From: Paramecium sonneborni
Lineage: Eukaryota; Ciliophora; Oligohymenophorea; Peniculida; Parameciidae
DNA: 64,000 nt
Direction: 5' to 3'
Assembly (NCBI GenBank): GCA_905182985.1
Contig: CAJJDN010000131.1
Coordinates: forward strand, 274,480 to 338,479
A program made the position numbers and the translations under genes. How positions within the stretch are numbered: the first letter of the stretch is position 1; the number at the start of each line of letters is the position of its first letter. Below the pieces are notes generated by a model. The model did no database searches and had not been told where the DNA came from. It was given only the letters and a program-made list of their open reading frames with translations. Positions 35,506 to 48,900 of this stretch are shown here, one piece after another.

Positions 35506-38500
35506 TCAAAATAATGCAATTTACAAAGTTTAATTCTGGTTTCTTATTGGTTAGACCTGAAAAACAGTTTCTGATCTATATTACTATTAGGTTTTTGTCT
35601 TTTATTATTGTTCTAATTGCTTTTATAACTATTACTATTATTATTATTTCTTAATTATAATAATTTTTATAATTTTTGCAATTTGCATAATTAATCGAAA
35701 TAAAATATCACAAATTTGGAAAAATATTGCCAAAAAGACTAATGAAATTATTAACCAGCCTAAGATAATTTTGTTTTGTTCGATAAATAAAATAGTTATT
35801 TGATCGTTTATAGCAAACAAGGTAATTATTAAAATTATTGAACTTAAACAAAAATTGGATATGAATTCTATCAAAAATTCCTTTTTTGAGTGATATGGAT
35901 TTTCAAATAATAAGAAAAACAAACCTAAAGAGGTGGATAGATAACATAAAGATACTTGAAGAAGTGGTTTATAATAACAATTCACCAGAAATAAAATGTA
36001 TAAAACTTTCCTTATCTATCCAAAAAATTAATAATAATATCCATAAGAACTCTTAGTATTTATTTCTTCGTAATAAATTCCATACAGCTCTTAAAAATGT
36101 TTACATTTTGCTTTAAGCTAATGAATATTCAATATTTAATATTGTTGATATATTTAAAATATAAGGATGGCAATTGTTAAGATGGCAAAGAATTGATTTA
36201 AACCTACTATAATATTGGAAGAATCTTTTGAAAACTATAATTAGAGAGAAATTGCTAATGTAATATCTAATAAACATAATTAAATTGTTTATTTAAATTA
36301 ATTTAACAGATGAATAGAAGTTAATTTAAATGTATTAGTAATCTTTATTAGATAAGGATTTTCTAATTTTTGTTGTTCATTTATTTGAATTGATTTATTC
36401 TCTTAAGTCATTTTTCTTATCTAAAAATTAATTATAGTAAAGGCTTTGTTTTTTTAAGGTATTTTTGGTTTAAGAGTAGTATTAAGGAAGGAAAAGATAT
36501 AGTAAAGTCCTTAATTTATCAAATATATGATTAAGGAGAAAAGTATAAAAATAAATGGGGTTTGTATGTTATTGAAAAATAATGGGTCTATTCCTTTGTC
36601 AGTAAATCTTTTAGGAGCCTTAAAATAATAACTAGAATCTGGTTAATTTAACCCTTAATAGGTTGGTAAACTTATATAAGATGACCAATCACTATTTAAA
36701 AAAAATGTTTCCACATTAAAAGGAAAATTAACATTAAAAAAATAGAAATTATTGATCCAACTTAATATTTCTAAAATTACCCATAAGGAATCAAACATAT
36801 TGAGAATTATAGAAATAGGTATCAAAATAAGAAAAATAAAATTAAAAGATGATTACACATTTAGTATTGTTTGGCTTTAAATATTTTCATCTTCACTTAG
36901 AACAATAAACTCCTTTGGAGTAATAACGTATTAAATCTATTTATCCTTTTATAAAAGTAATCTGTTTTTTTGAGATGAAAAGGCGTAATTTATTTTAACA
37001 TGAATTGTATTAACTTTATTTATAGTTTTTTTTAAATCAAATTACAATCTACAAGTTAATTTATCAATTTAATTAGATGTGAATAAATAAAATGAATTGT
37101 TTATATTTTCTATAGTAATATTTGTAGTATTGCATAAAAGGTATAGTTGTGATGAAGGATTAATAGTTAAATCATAGATATTATTCCCTTAAAAGTTATG
37201 ATCTATCATTTGATTAAGATCATTATCTGAATATTCTAGATTGCATTAAGAATCACAGCCGTCTCCATCTTTTAAGTTATGATCATCACATTACTCGTAA
37301 TAATCAACTTAAATTCCATCACCACATATAGAATCACATTTTTTAGTTTTAAAATTTGGAATAAGGCCAGGAGTAGATTCACAAAAATCACAATCTTCTC
37401 TAAAACATGATGTACATAAATTTGATTGTAAATTACAAGTAACACAATTCAAGTCACACATATAACATTTATCTTCAATAGGATAATAACCATTTATGCA
37501 AGATTTGCAAATTAGATTATTCTTATCCAAAGTTAGGCACTCAGTACAGTTTTCATCACACGTAAAACAATTTGAATAGGGCAATATTCCACAGACATAT
37601 CCATTCTTTATTTTACATTTCTAGCATCCTTCATCTAAAGTATCACATTCTTCCTGTAATTTATTAAGTAAATTATCTCCGCAAATTGAAACACAAGCAT
37701 CTCCGTCTAAAAGAAAACCATCATAGCATTTAATGCATTTACCATAATAACAAACAGAGCAACCATGCTTTTTTGTATCAAGATCTTGATTACATTTTTC
37801 ATATTAAATTAATTCACAGTTTGAACAACCATCATAGTTATCTAAATTACCATCATCACATTATTCATGATCTTATTATATGGAATCACCACAATTTGTA
37901 ACACATTAATTGTTAATTGAATTCAAATAATATCCATAATTACATCTTAAACAAATATTTCTTACACAATTGCTACAATTAAATATACATGATAATTATA
38001 ACATATCCAAATCATAAGACAATTAATATTCAACATTTATAATATGTGTTATTTCTAAAGTCTTTTCTTTTTAATATGTTAGAAAGCATTGTCCTTTTAT
38101 ACAATTTATGCATTACTCTTCACACTGATATCTACAATTAAAACATCCATCAAATGGATCATAATTTCCATCATCACATTCTTCCTCCCCAACAATTAAT
38201 TTATCTCCACAGATTGGAATGCAAGGATTTCTATCAGATTCATAATTAAACAAATCAAATGTATATCCAGATTTGCATTCAGAGAATCCAAAAACAACAA
38301 AATTCTAAATTCCACAAAAGGCAAGTTTTTCTTCATTTTTACAATCAAAATCTATAATGAGTTACTTTGCAGATGAAAATTGATAATTGATTGATTATTA
38401 AACTTAATATATATTGAATATATATGAGTTTTTCCAATTTTGATCTTCAATGATTTGATCATCTCCTACGTATCCATTATTTAAAGTAATACTTTATTAA

Positions 38501-39764
38501 ACTTGGTTATTTATTTTATAATAAAAAACATTGCGATTTGTTTGTGTATCTCCTAAGATTACTTAAAAAAATATTTTAATATATTAAATATTTTGAGTCC
38601 ATATTATAGAAAATTGAAATACTGCATTTACCCAAACAAATGGTCCTCCAAATATCCTTTTATTTGAGAGATAGCTGAAATAAATTCCATCACCTTTTAA
38701 AAAATTTAAATTGCTATTCCTATTATTTTAAATTTAAAATAAACTATTTACCATGCTTTTAGTTGTTGATAGATCATGAAATTCTTTCACTAATTATATA
38801 ATTCTTAAATTATATTTAATGAAAATATCAAGATTGTTTAAACAATACATTCCTTCAGTTTTTGTATATGCTGGGCAGCTATTGAGACATTAACCAAAAT
38901 AAAGAAATTTCCTAGTATTACATATTAAACAACTTTATGTATTTGTGCACAATTAACAACCTTCTTCACAAGATACTTAAAAATCTTTAAATATTTATAA
39001 ATTTTACTTATATCTTCATTGCATATTAAATCTTCATCATAACCTAAATTTTTTTCGCATTTATCTTTACAACCTTCAGCAATTTAAAGAAAGTTATTGT
39101 TATTAGGCATCATCTTACAAGACTAACATGAATTAGTACTACTTTTCGTTATTCCATCATAACAACTATTACATTCATTTTTCCCTTCGCCAAAACAAGT
39201 TTTACATGTTTTGTAACATCTATATGAAAATAGTTATATATTTCTAAATAAATATGCCTCATTTTCGAAAACATTACTTGTGCCACTATATACCTCCAGA
39301 GATATCAAATTATCTTAGTTATTATATTCAATTATTTTTGTTCTTCTCAATTAGTAATTAATTGAAGAATCATACGAACATTATTGAGATTATCCAAAAG
39401 CTTTACTCTGCAATGGGTATAGACACTCAGTTTTTAATAAGACATTATTCATTTTTATCTTTATACAATCATCTTAATTCTATTCTAAAGCTCCATGTCC
39501 ATATACATCAATATATAATTAAACTTTAAAGTGTGGTAATAAACTCTAAAATTTGGTATTGATAACATTGCATTAATGATTTGTTTAATTTAACTTAATT
39601 GAGTCCATTCCTTTATTGCAATGAAATACCTGATTTGGAGGTATTTAGATGTTTTAGCAAGTCCATTTATTATTGGGAAATGAAATAATTTTACGATTAA
39701 ATTCTTCGTAAACTGATTATATCACACAAATAGTATTTTGCAGTAGAAAACTAAAACATAACAT
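35506..39764 (-). CDS. Giant cysteine-rich multi-pass surface protein 2 (1411 aa)
   Basis: Removing one 23-nt intron, in the codon after CNEDI near residue 258, leaves exactly 1412 codons. A short hydrophobic leader (MLCFSFLLQNTICVIQS) precedes a beta-rich module (~20-170). A Cys cluster follows (RCYKTCKTCFGEGKNECNSC), then a second beta module with IFGGPFVWVNAVFQF (~330). Residues ~484-860 carry Cys repeats such as CGDKLIVGEEECDDGNYDPF DGCFNC and CEQCINCIKGQC. Several hydrophobic helices follow from ~965, including FNFIFLILIPISIILNMF and NKIILGWLIISLVFLAIFFQ. The C-terminal tail is Gln-rich and cytoplasmic in the simplest model. Fewer repeats than paralogue 1 explain the shorter length. Probably a surface protein; function unknown. 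Confidence 0.88.
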
Positions 39765-40859
39765 CAAGTGGAAGAAAGGTGTATTATTCATAATTTTTTA
39801 AAAGAAATATTGAATTTTAGAATTGAAAAATAACAAAATATATATATTGATAATTCTTAACATATTTAAAAAAAGTAAATCAAATAAACTTATTAGTTTG
39901 ATTTTGCTTTCATACATAACACTTATTTATAAAGAATTCCACGAATAGTTTTCATAACTTTAAGATTTAAAGCAGTTATCAAATTTAAAGTTTTATTTTT
40001 TTGCACAAACAACATAAATATAAGAATAAATTTAATTACTTTAAACTATTCTCTATAATTCATTATGGTTTTAGATTTTTTCATAAAATTTAATCCTCAG
40101 ATTTAATAATCAACTAATGTATTTTACAAATAATTTATGTAGATTCTTTAAAATTTGAAATTAGATGTTTAGTATTAATCTAATACTAAATTGACTTGAA
40201 ATTCTTGAATTCACTTCAGTAATTTGTTCATAACTTAGTAGTCATCAATACATAAATATTATAAATTATAAATTTTGGAATTTCAGTGAAATAAAAAACC
40301 TGTACTATATTCTCAATTTATTAAAATAAAATTTAGTTGATGAAATCTAGATTTTTAAAAATTAATCATATGCTAAATTCATGTAATCTTGGTAAGATTT
40401 ATAGGTGGTTAGTAAATTAGAATAAAAATATAAATATAAATATATAATATCATTTATTGATGACAAGAGTATTAAATTTAACTCAATAGAAAATATATGA
40501 AGGATTTATTTATTAATTCATCATTCTATTAAACAAGTCGTCTAAAAATTTTAAATATTATCTCTTTAGAAAAGAAATATTCTTTATTTGATACACAAGT
40601 TTTAATATATTTATAATCTAATTATAGTATTCGATATATTATTGCATAATTTCTGCAATCATTTATCAGAATTATCGCTCGCTCTTATACTTCTATTCAG
40701 AAATTTAAAGCAATTAGTTTATTAATTTAATTACGCTTTACTACCTCTAAGTAATATAAAATCTTCTAAGCTACCACAGAATCAGCTAGTCTTATTATTT
40801 TTTTCTTCATTAGTTCTATATCAGTTTTTTTTGGCATCTAAGGAAAGAGATTAATTAAT
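39765..40859. other. Intergenic, no gene seen
   Basis: About 1.1 kb between divergently oriented genes (35506-39764 minus, 40860-42897 plus). It should hold both promoters; no element is recognisable by eye. Confidence 0.45.
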
Positions 40860-42897
40860 ATGTTTTGGTAAGCTCATCTATAAATCTTTCTTAGCAAAAT
40901 TAATAGTTAGAATAACTCATCTGAAAAAATAAATTAAGATAACTCTAGATCATTAAATTATAAGAAATCAAAAATTTTGGATAAGATCAAATCAGAAAAA
41001 AAATAGTATTAATAAGTTATATATANNNNNNNNNNNNNNNNNNNNNNNNNNNNNNNNNNNNNNNNNNNNNNNNNNNNNNNNNNNNNNNNNNNNNNNNNNN
41101 NNNNNNNNNNNNNNNNNNNNNNNNNNNNNNNNNNNNNNNNNNNNNNNNNNNNNNNNNNNNNNNNNNNNNNNNNNNNNNNNNNNNNNNNNNNNNNNNNNNN
41201 NNNNNNNNNNNNNNNNNNNNNNNNNNNNNNNNNNNNNNNNNNNNNNNNNNNNNNNNNNNNNNNNNNNNNNNNNNNNNNNNNNNNNNNNNNNNNNNNNNNN
41301 NNNNNNNNNNNNNNNNNNNNNNNNNNNNNNNNNNNNNNNNNNNNNNNNNNNNNNNNNNNNNNNNNNNNNNNNNNNNNNNNNNNNNNNNNNNNNNNNNNNN
41401 NNNNNNNNNNNNNNNNNNNNNNNNNNNNNNNNNNNNNNNNNNNNNNNNNNNNNNNNNNNNNNNNNNNNNNNNNNNNNNNNNNNNNNNNNNNNNNNNNNNN
41501 NNNNNNNNNNNNNNNNNNNNNNNNNNNNNNNNNNNNNNNNNNNNNNNNNNNNNNNNNNNNNNNNNNNNNNNNNNNNNNNNNNNNNNNNNNNNNNNNNNNN
41601 NNNNNNNNNNNNNNNNNNNNNNNNNNNNNNNNNNNNNNNNNNNNNNNNNNNNNNNNNNNNNNNNNNNNNNNNNNNNNNNNNNNNNNNNNNNNNNNNNNNN
41701 NNNNNNNNNNNNNNNNNNNNNNNNNNNNNNNNNNNNNNNNNNNNNNNNNNNNNNNNNNNNNNNNNNNNNNNNNNNNNNNNNNNNNNNNNNNNNNNNNNNN
41801 NNNNNNNNNNNNNNNNNNNNNNNNNNNNNNNNNNNNNNNNNNNNNNNNNNNNNNNNNNNNNNNNNNNNNNNNNNNNNNNNNNNNNNNNNNNNNNNNNNNN
41901 NNNNNNNNNNNNNNNNNNNNNNNNNNNNNNNNNNNNNNNNNNNNNNNNNNNNNNNNNNNNNNNNNNNNNNNNNNNNNNNNNNNNNNNNNNTATAAATAGT
42001 AAATTTAAGAAAATATTTTTAAAATGAATATAGAAATCCTCAATTATAGAAGATATTTAAATTAATAATAATAAATTATTAAGATAATTTTAGTAAATAA
42101 ATTAATAATTTTATGAAAAAAGCTCCCAATTAGATTACAAGTCTCAATAAATTGATAAATTTAATTTAAAATTATGAAAATAAGAATGCAGGAATATGTT
42201 AAATAAAATAATAAGTAACTATTTAGGATTAGCAAATTAGATAATTAGAAAGCACTATTTAAAATTCTGAATAAAAATAAAAATGTGAAATAAAATAAAT
42301 AGATTAATTAAATAATAAATTAAGGAAAGTAATTCATGAAAAAGAACAAAAATAATTATATTAAAATAAGAATTATAAGTATCATAAAATAAAATTGAAG
42401 AAATGGAATAAATACATATAAATTTGATCAATTAGTTAAGCGAAAAAAAAATCATTATATTAATCTCAATCAGATTAATTTTTCAAATCTCGATTTACTT
42501 CTGAAACTATCTTCCAATAAAACATAATGAATGATCTAAAAATAATTCTAAATTTTATAAAAGTAATATGATGCATTCTCAGGAAAATTAAATATTGATA
42601 ATTAACTTTAGTTAGATTGAAGATTATAAAAATAAAATTGCATTATTGTCCATAGAAGTATCAAGGTTTTAAATTAAAGAGATAAATCTAGATAAGAAGA
42701 TATTACAATTAATAAAACTAAATTTTGAGCTAAGAAAAGGGAAATAACAGTAAAATGTTGAATCATTAAGAAAAGTAGATGAAGAAAAAAAATAGAGGAT
42801 AAATCAAAAGTTTAAAGAATTATAGATTATTATCGTTAACCTTAATGATGATTATTTATTATTTATCTATTATACTCTATAATTATAATTATTATGA
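40860..42897 (+). CDS. Coiled-coil, Lys/Gln-rich protein interrupted by a sequence gap
   Basis: The left part opens MFWQAHLQIFLSKINSQNNS and continues SLNYKKSKILDKIKSEKKQY into the N run. After the gap the same strand reads coiled-coil: FMKKAPNQITSLNKLINLIQ, QDQQIRQLESTIQNSEQK and DQLNNKLRKVIHEKEQKQ. A 20-nt intron near 42573 then leads to NKIALLSIEVSRFQIKEINL, LNFELRKGKQQQNVESLRKV and DEEKKQRINQKFKELQ, ending at TGA 42895-42897. One splice between about 42370 and 42450 could not be settled, and the missing 965 bp prevent a length estimate. That both sides belong to one gene is inferred from strand and composition. The gene converges on the neighbouring cysteine-rich gene with only 39 bp between stops. 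Confidence 0.6.
41026..41990. other. Assembly gap, 965 N
   Basis: A continuous run of N. Unlike the three single-N seams elsewhere, this gap has an estimated length and no duplicated flanks. Confidence 0.98.
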
Positions 42898-42936
42898 TCA
42901 TTTGATGATAATATAAATTATTTATAATGAAATATG

Positions 42937-45900
42937 TCACTAGTTATTACTACCACTTCCTTTTTTTTACCAAATTAATTTCAAAATATGTTATAATTTA
43001 GGATATAATTGCTTTAAAAAAACTATTACAAGACTCAAAATCAAAAAGCTCATCTAAATGAATCCTAAAATAACTTTGTTTTCATAAGAAAACTAAATCT
43101 GAGGAATATTAAAATATAAAAATAAGCTTAAACTAAATAATGTTAAAATTCCTTCAACTAATAAGAATATAATCCTATCTAATTTAGAACACTATTTATA
43201 TTTATAGATTAAGCAACATTAAATAAAACTGCTGACAGATATAAATAAGCATTGCAAGGTATATTCATCTTACAATAATATTAATACTGTATGGAAAAAC
43301 ATTGCTCTGAAAATATCTAAAATAATGTATTTTATTTCTAACTTTGGTTGAATATATTTATATTTAACATTATTGAATTAAATTAATGATTTTAATTAAA
43401 AGCTAATGCACATCAATAATATTAGAGTTGCAAAAATAGATGTTAAAATACTCCTCAAATTATTTATTTAATTATAATAAAGTTATAAAATCACTTTAAA
43501 TATTAAATCCCAAGAATTAATGTATAAGAGTTGTCTTAATTTTATAGATATCTTAATTTCATTAATGATTTGATACATCTTCTTAGACTTAGTAATGAAG
43601 TAAGGATTGAAATTAAAATCTTAGATTTTAAAGTTTTTTCTTGCTTCAACTATTTCATATATTCAGTTATATAAAAAAATATAGCATAAATTTTTTTTGC
43701 AACAAAAGGTAGTGTTATCAATCCTAAAATCTAAATCAGTTATGGTAGAATATTGGTAAAAAGATCAGCTTCTATATTATATAATTTAAATTTTCCACTC
43801 AGATCGATTTATTTTTCTTTTCTTGTTATAAGATCTACATAGTCATCGATTTCAAAAACTTTTAAATAAGACTCTATAGATAACAAATCATATGCTTAAA
43901 AATATATTTAGAGATTCTCTGGGTAGTCTACATTAATAAATCTTAAGTATTATTGATATTATAAAAGATTCAGTGTTTCTACTACAATCTAACTTTCACC
44001 AGTAACCAAAGAAATCACAGATAGAGAAATTGCTCCTATCATAAATATTTTATTTGTTTTTTAAGTACTTATAGAAATTGATTTTGTTAATTTAGATATT
44101 ATTTTTGGGTATTAGAGGGTGATTGATTCATTAAGATTAATAATTGTTTAATTATTTTCGTTAACAATTTCTTGATTCAACTAAACTAAAAGAACTGGGT
44201 TTGTTTAAGGCTATGAAAATATTTCAATCAAAATTTAATACTAAGCATATTAAAGATCTAATGACATTTCTTAAATTTCATTGATTGTGATGTTATAATT
44301 ATTATGATTCAAGTCCCTAATGCTTATATTAAATAAGTTTTAGTCTTATATTACTTAATCACTATATTTTACTTCTTAATTATATGTAATTTCAATATAA
44401 TAAAGAGCATATTATTAATCTTTAAATGTTAGTTTCATGCTAGGTTTTTTAGAGTAAACACAATCAGATTTTCGGCATACACTATTTTCATAAAAAAACA
44501 ACTCTCGTGAATTTTTAGTATTTATAATTGTGTAATTATTACTTTATGATTGTTCAATTATGCTAATATTAAGATTATCATATTAGATATTGAACAAACA
44601 TTAATTATTTTTGAAGGAAAAATCTATATCGCATTAAAGACATGATCCTTTTTAACAAATTAGACAATTTTATATACATTAAAATTAGCATTCAAAACAT
44701 CCATCATACGGTTAATCATTTTAATCATCGCACTCTTCATATTCATCAATTACAATTCCATCTCCACAAATAGGAATACAAGAAGTTTAATAAAGTAAAT
44801 TACCAATTTAACATTAATGTTTGCACTCATAACATCCATCATAAGGAGTATTATTCTAATCATCGCATTGTTCAGTGCCTGCAACAATACCATCTCCACA
44901 TTATGGCAAACAATCATTACAAAAATCATCATAATATAATCCAATTAAACCTTCACATTATTTTAATTATTCACAAATACCTTTTGATTTTACAGCTACT
45001 AAAGGAGATTCACATTCCATGCATTTTCCAAATTAGCAATTCAAGCATTCCATTTGGCATTAGTAATTACATTTGAAGCATCCATCATATCTGAATTCAT
45101 TACCATCATCACAAACTTCATCATGTGCCAGTATTTTATCACCGCAAATTGAACTACATGAATTAGTTACAATATCCAAATAGAATCCAACAAAACAATG
45201 AGTACAAATTCCTTAAGCACATAATGTACAATATTGAGGACATTAATATTTACAATTTAGACATGTATCTACCTCATATTAATTTTCATCATCACATTCT
45301 TCTTCCTATACTATAATACCATCCCCACATTTAGAAATACATTTATTTCCATAATATCCCTATTCACATTCTATACATTTCTATAGTAAGCATTATTTAC
45401 AATTTTTTGAACATTAATTCATTTTATTATCAATTATACAAGTATTTGTAATTAAATCTAGATATCCAACTTAACATTATATACATTAATCATTATCTAA
45501 CATTTTACAATTAGGTTATATCAATTGTATTAACTTACATGAATTATTTAATTAATCTAATTCATAATTAATTTCACATGATTGACATATTCCATTCAAA
45601 CATATATTACATGAATTGATCATTTCGCATTATTAATTATTAATCCAAATTTCATCTCCAAAGATTGCATAAAACTCAGATGATATTAAATCATAACCAT
45701 CTTAACAAACACCTTAAACACAATTCAAACATGAATCTTAACAACTAAATTCACAAAAATGACATCCATCACCTAAAATTAGATTGCTATCATCACATTA
45801 TTCATCATCTGTTACTATTCTATCTCCACAAATAGAATAACATAAATTATCAATTATATTGTAGCCTGGTTTACATTATAGACAACCAAGTCCTGAAGTA

Positions 45901-48900
45901 TCACAATTAATGCAAGAATATTAACACTTAGGAATACAATTTTAACATCCTTTATATGGTAATATTAAACCATCTTCACAAATCTCTCCAGGTAGTTAAA
46001 TTGAATCACCACAAAGAGGAATACATATTTTATTGGGAGACAGAAAATATTAAGAAGCACAAGTTTCACATCTATTATTAATACAACTAATGCAAATAGA
46101 TGATGATTAACATTAAAATGAACAATTATTATTACAACCGTCATTATTTACTGTATTACTATCATCACATTGTTCTGAGAAGAATCCTTGAGGATCTGAT
46201 ACTACTATTCCATCTCCACAAATATTTTTGCAATAATAAGAGTATGGAGTAAAGCCAGGTAACTCACAACTTAAACATGTTTATTTACTTTCATCACAAG
46301 ATGAACAACCAATTCTACAGAGAAACTAACAATTTGAGCATCCATCTTAATTATTAGTGTTTCCATCATCACAATATTCATTTCCAACTATCATTTTATC
46401 TCCGCATTTTTCTTCACATTTCCAAGGAATAATTGTTGGATTAATAATCCATCCTTCAGCACATTCAAAACACTCTCCTTTAATACATTTTGTACATGTA
46501 AATTCACATTGATACTTACAATTATAACATCCATCATATTAAATTGTATTACCATCATCGCATTCTTCATTACCAGTAATATATCCATCACCACATATAT
46601 CAGGACATGGCCAAGTAGTTTATTCATCACAAGTTTAACAATGAGCTGAACATTGAAATTAACAATTATAACATAAATTATCTATAAGACCGCCATTATT
46701 TTCACATTATTCATATCCTTTTATTAATGAATCTCCACAAATAGGTTCGCATTCTCCTAATACTAATTGAAACCCTATATCACACGAATTACATGCAATA
46801 GTATGCCATATATTTTAATTATTATTACATAATTTATAACATTTAGTTAAAGATGTATCTTCTGTAATTGGACAAGCTATTATTATCATTAATTTTAAAT
46901 ACTTGTACAAATATTATTTAATTCATAATAGCCAGATTAACATTCACATCTTAATCCTTTTAAAAATCGATTAAGAGAAGAATTGCATGTTAAGCAATCA
47001 TTAACACCAGAACTAAAACATGTTTAACATGATAAATGACATGGAGAACATGCTTTTATTGAATCTTAAAAGTATGTTCCAGCTTGACATCGACAAGTTG
47101 TTTCTTCAAGTTGAATATTAGCAATATCTTTGCAACTTAAACACTAATTAGAATTGGGTCCAGTGCAAGTGTTACAAAATTAATGACATATTTAACATTA
47201 AGGATTTGATATAATTGGATAATATCCATCGAAACATATACATTACCCATTTTATAACTATCTATTATTAGTAATTAAACATTCTATACAATGAGTAGAA
47301 CTTAAACATTAATTACATTCAATAGGACAATCAAAACATTAATTTGATTCTTCATATTCGTTTAATGTACATGTACATCCTAATTTACTTAAAGTATAAT
47401 TAGATGAACATGTTTAACAATTTAATTAAGATGTACATGTTTAACAAGATAATGGACAATCCAAACATCTAATTGAATCTTAATCATAATATTAGTTAAG
47501 CAAACATTCTGATTATGAAAATTATACAATTGTCGAATCATAAGTACTATTCCATTATGTACATGTACTTTAATCAGAACATTATAAGCAATAAGGTTAA
47601 CATTAATGAACAACTATAAAATAATTATAGAATCCACAATAAGCATTAATTGGTTCATTATTAAGTCCCAAACATTCCCATTACATAGTTAATGTATTTG
47701 TATTATGTGATAATACTTAATATACTTTGTCCTGTTTAGTTCCATCTGATTAAGATGAATAAAAACTTTGTGCATTTTTAAAAACAGATGGATTATTCTC
47801 AATTGTGTATATAAAATATCCATCTGTAGGGAATGATGGCCCATAAAGGATAAAAAAGCTAATAGTTACACTATGATGTGGATCAATTATGTGATGAACC
47901 CTTTCGAATTTTGCTTAAGCCCAAACAAAAGGTCCTCCAAAAACTCGAAATGATTACCAATATGAATAATAAATATCTAAACCTTTTAAAAAGTTGGTTC
48001 CGATTTCATATATTAATTAATATTAGGCATACTAATCAAGATCACCAGCTTTATTTGTATATTCTTAAACTAAATAATAAGAGTCTAAAAATATCTATCG
48101 TTATATTTTACATAATGTTTCATCATCAAAATCTTAACAATAAGAAGAACCATTTAATTTTTAATTTGCGCCTGAACAATTGCTTANTGTATCTTCTGTA
48201 ATTGGACAAGCTATTATTATCATTAATTTTAAATACTTGTACAAATATTATTTAATTCATAATAGCCAGATTAACATTCACATCTTAATCCTTTTAAAAA
48301 TCGATTAAGAGAAGAATTGCATGTTAAGCAATCATTAACACCAGAACTAAAACATGTTTAACATGATAAATGACATGGAGAACATGCTTTTATTGAATCT
48401 TAAAAGTATGTTCCAGCTTGACATCGACAAGTTGTTTCTTCAAGTTGAATATTAGCAATATCTTTGCAACTTAAACACTAATTAGAATTGGGTCCAGTGC
48501 AAGTGTTACAAAATTAATGACATATTTAACATTAAGGATTTGATATAATTGGATAATATCCATCGAAACATATACATTACCCATTTTATAACTATCTATT
48601 ATTAGTAATTAAACATTCTATACAATGAGTAGAACTTAAACATTAATTACATTCAATAGGACAATCAAAACATTAATTTGATTCTTCATATTCGTTTAAT
48701 GTACATGTACATCCTAATTTACTTAAAGTATAATTAGATGAACATGTTTAACAATTTAATTAAGATGTACATGTTTAACAAGATAATGGACAATCCAAAC
48801 ATCTAATTGAATCTTAATCATAATATTAGTTAAGCAAACATTCTGATTATGAAAATTATACAATTGTCGAATCATAAGTACTATTCCATTATGTACATGT

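Noticed and set aside
43010..43260. Plus-strand coiled-coil-like frame (QKAHLNESQNNFVFIRK...) thought to extend the gene at 40860-42897
   Set aside because: The minus strand here encodes the conserved membrane C-terminus of surface protein 3, matching its paralogue, so the plus reading is a shadow.
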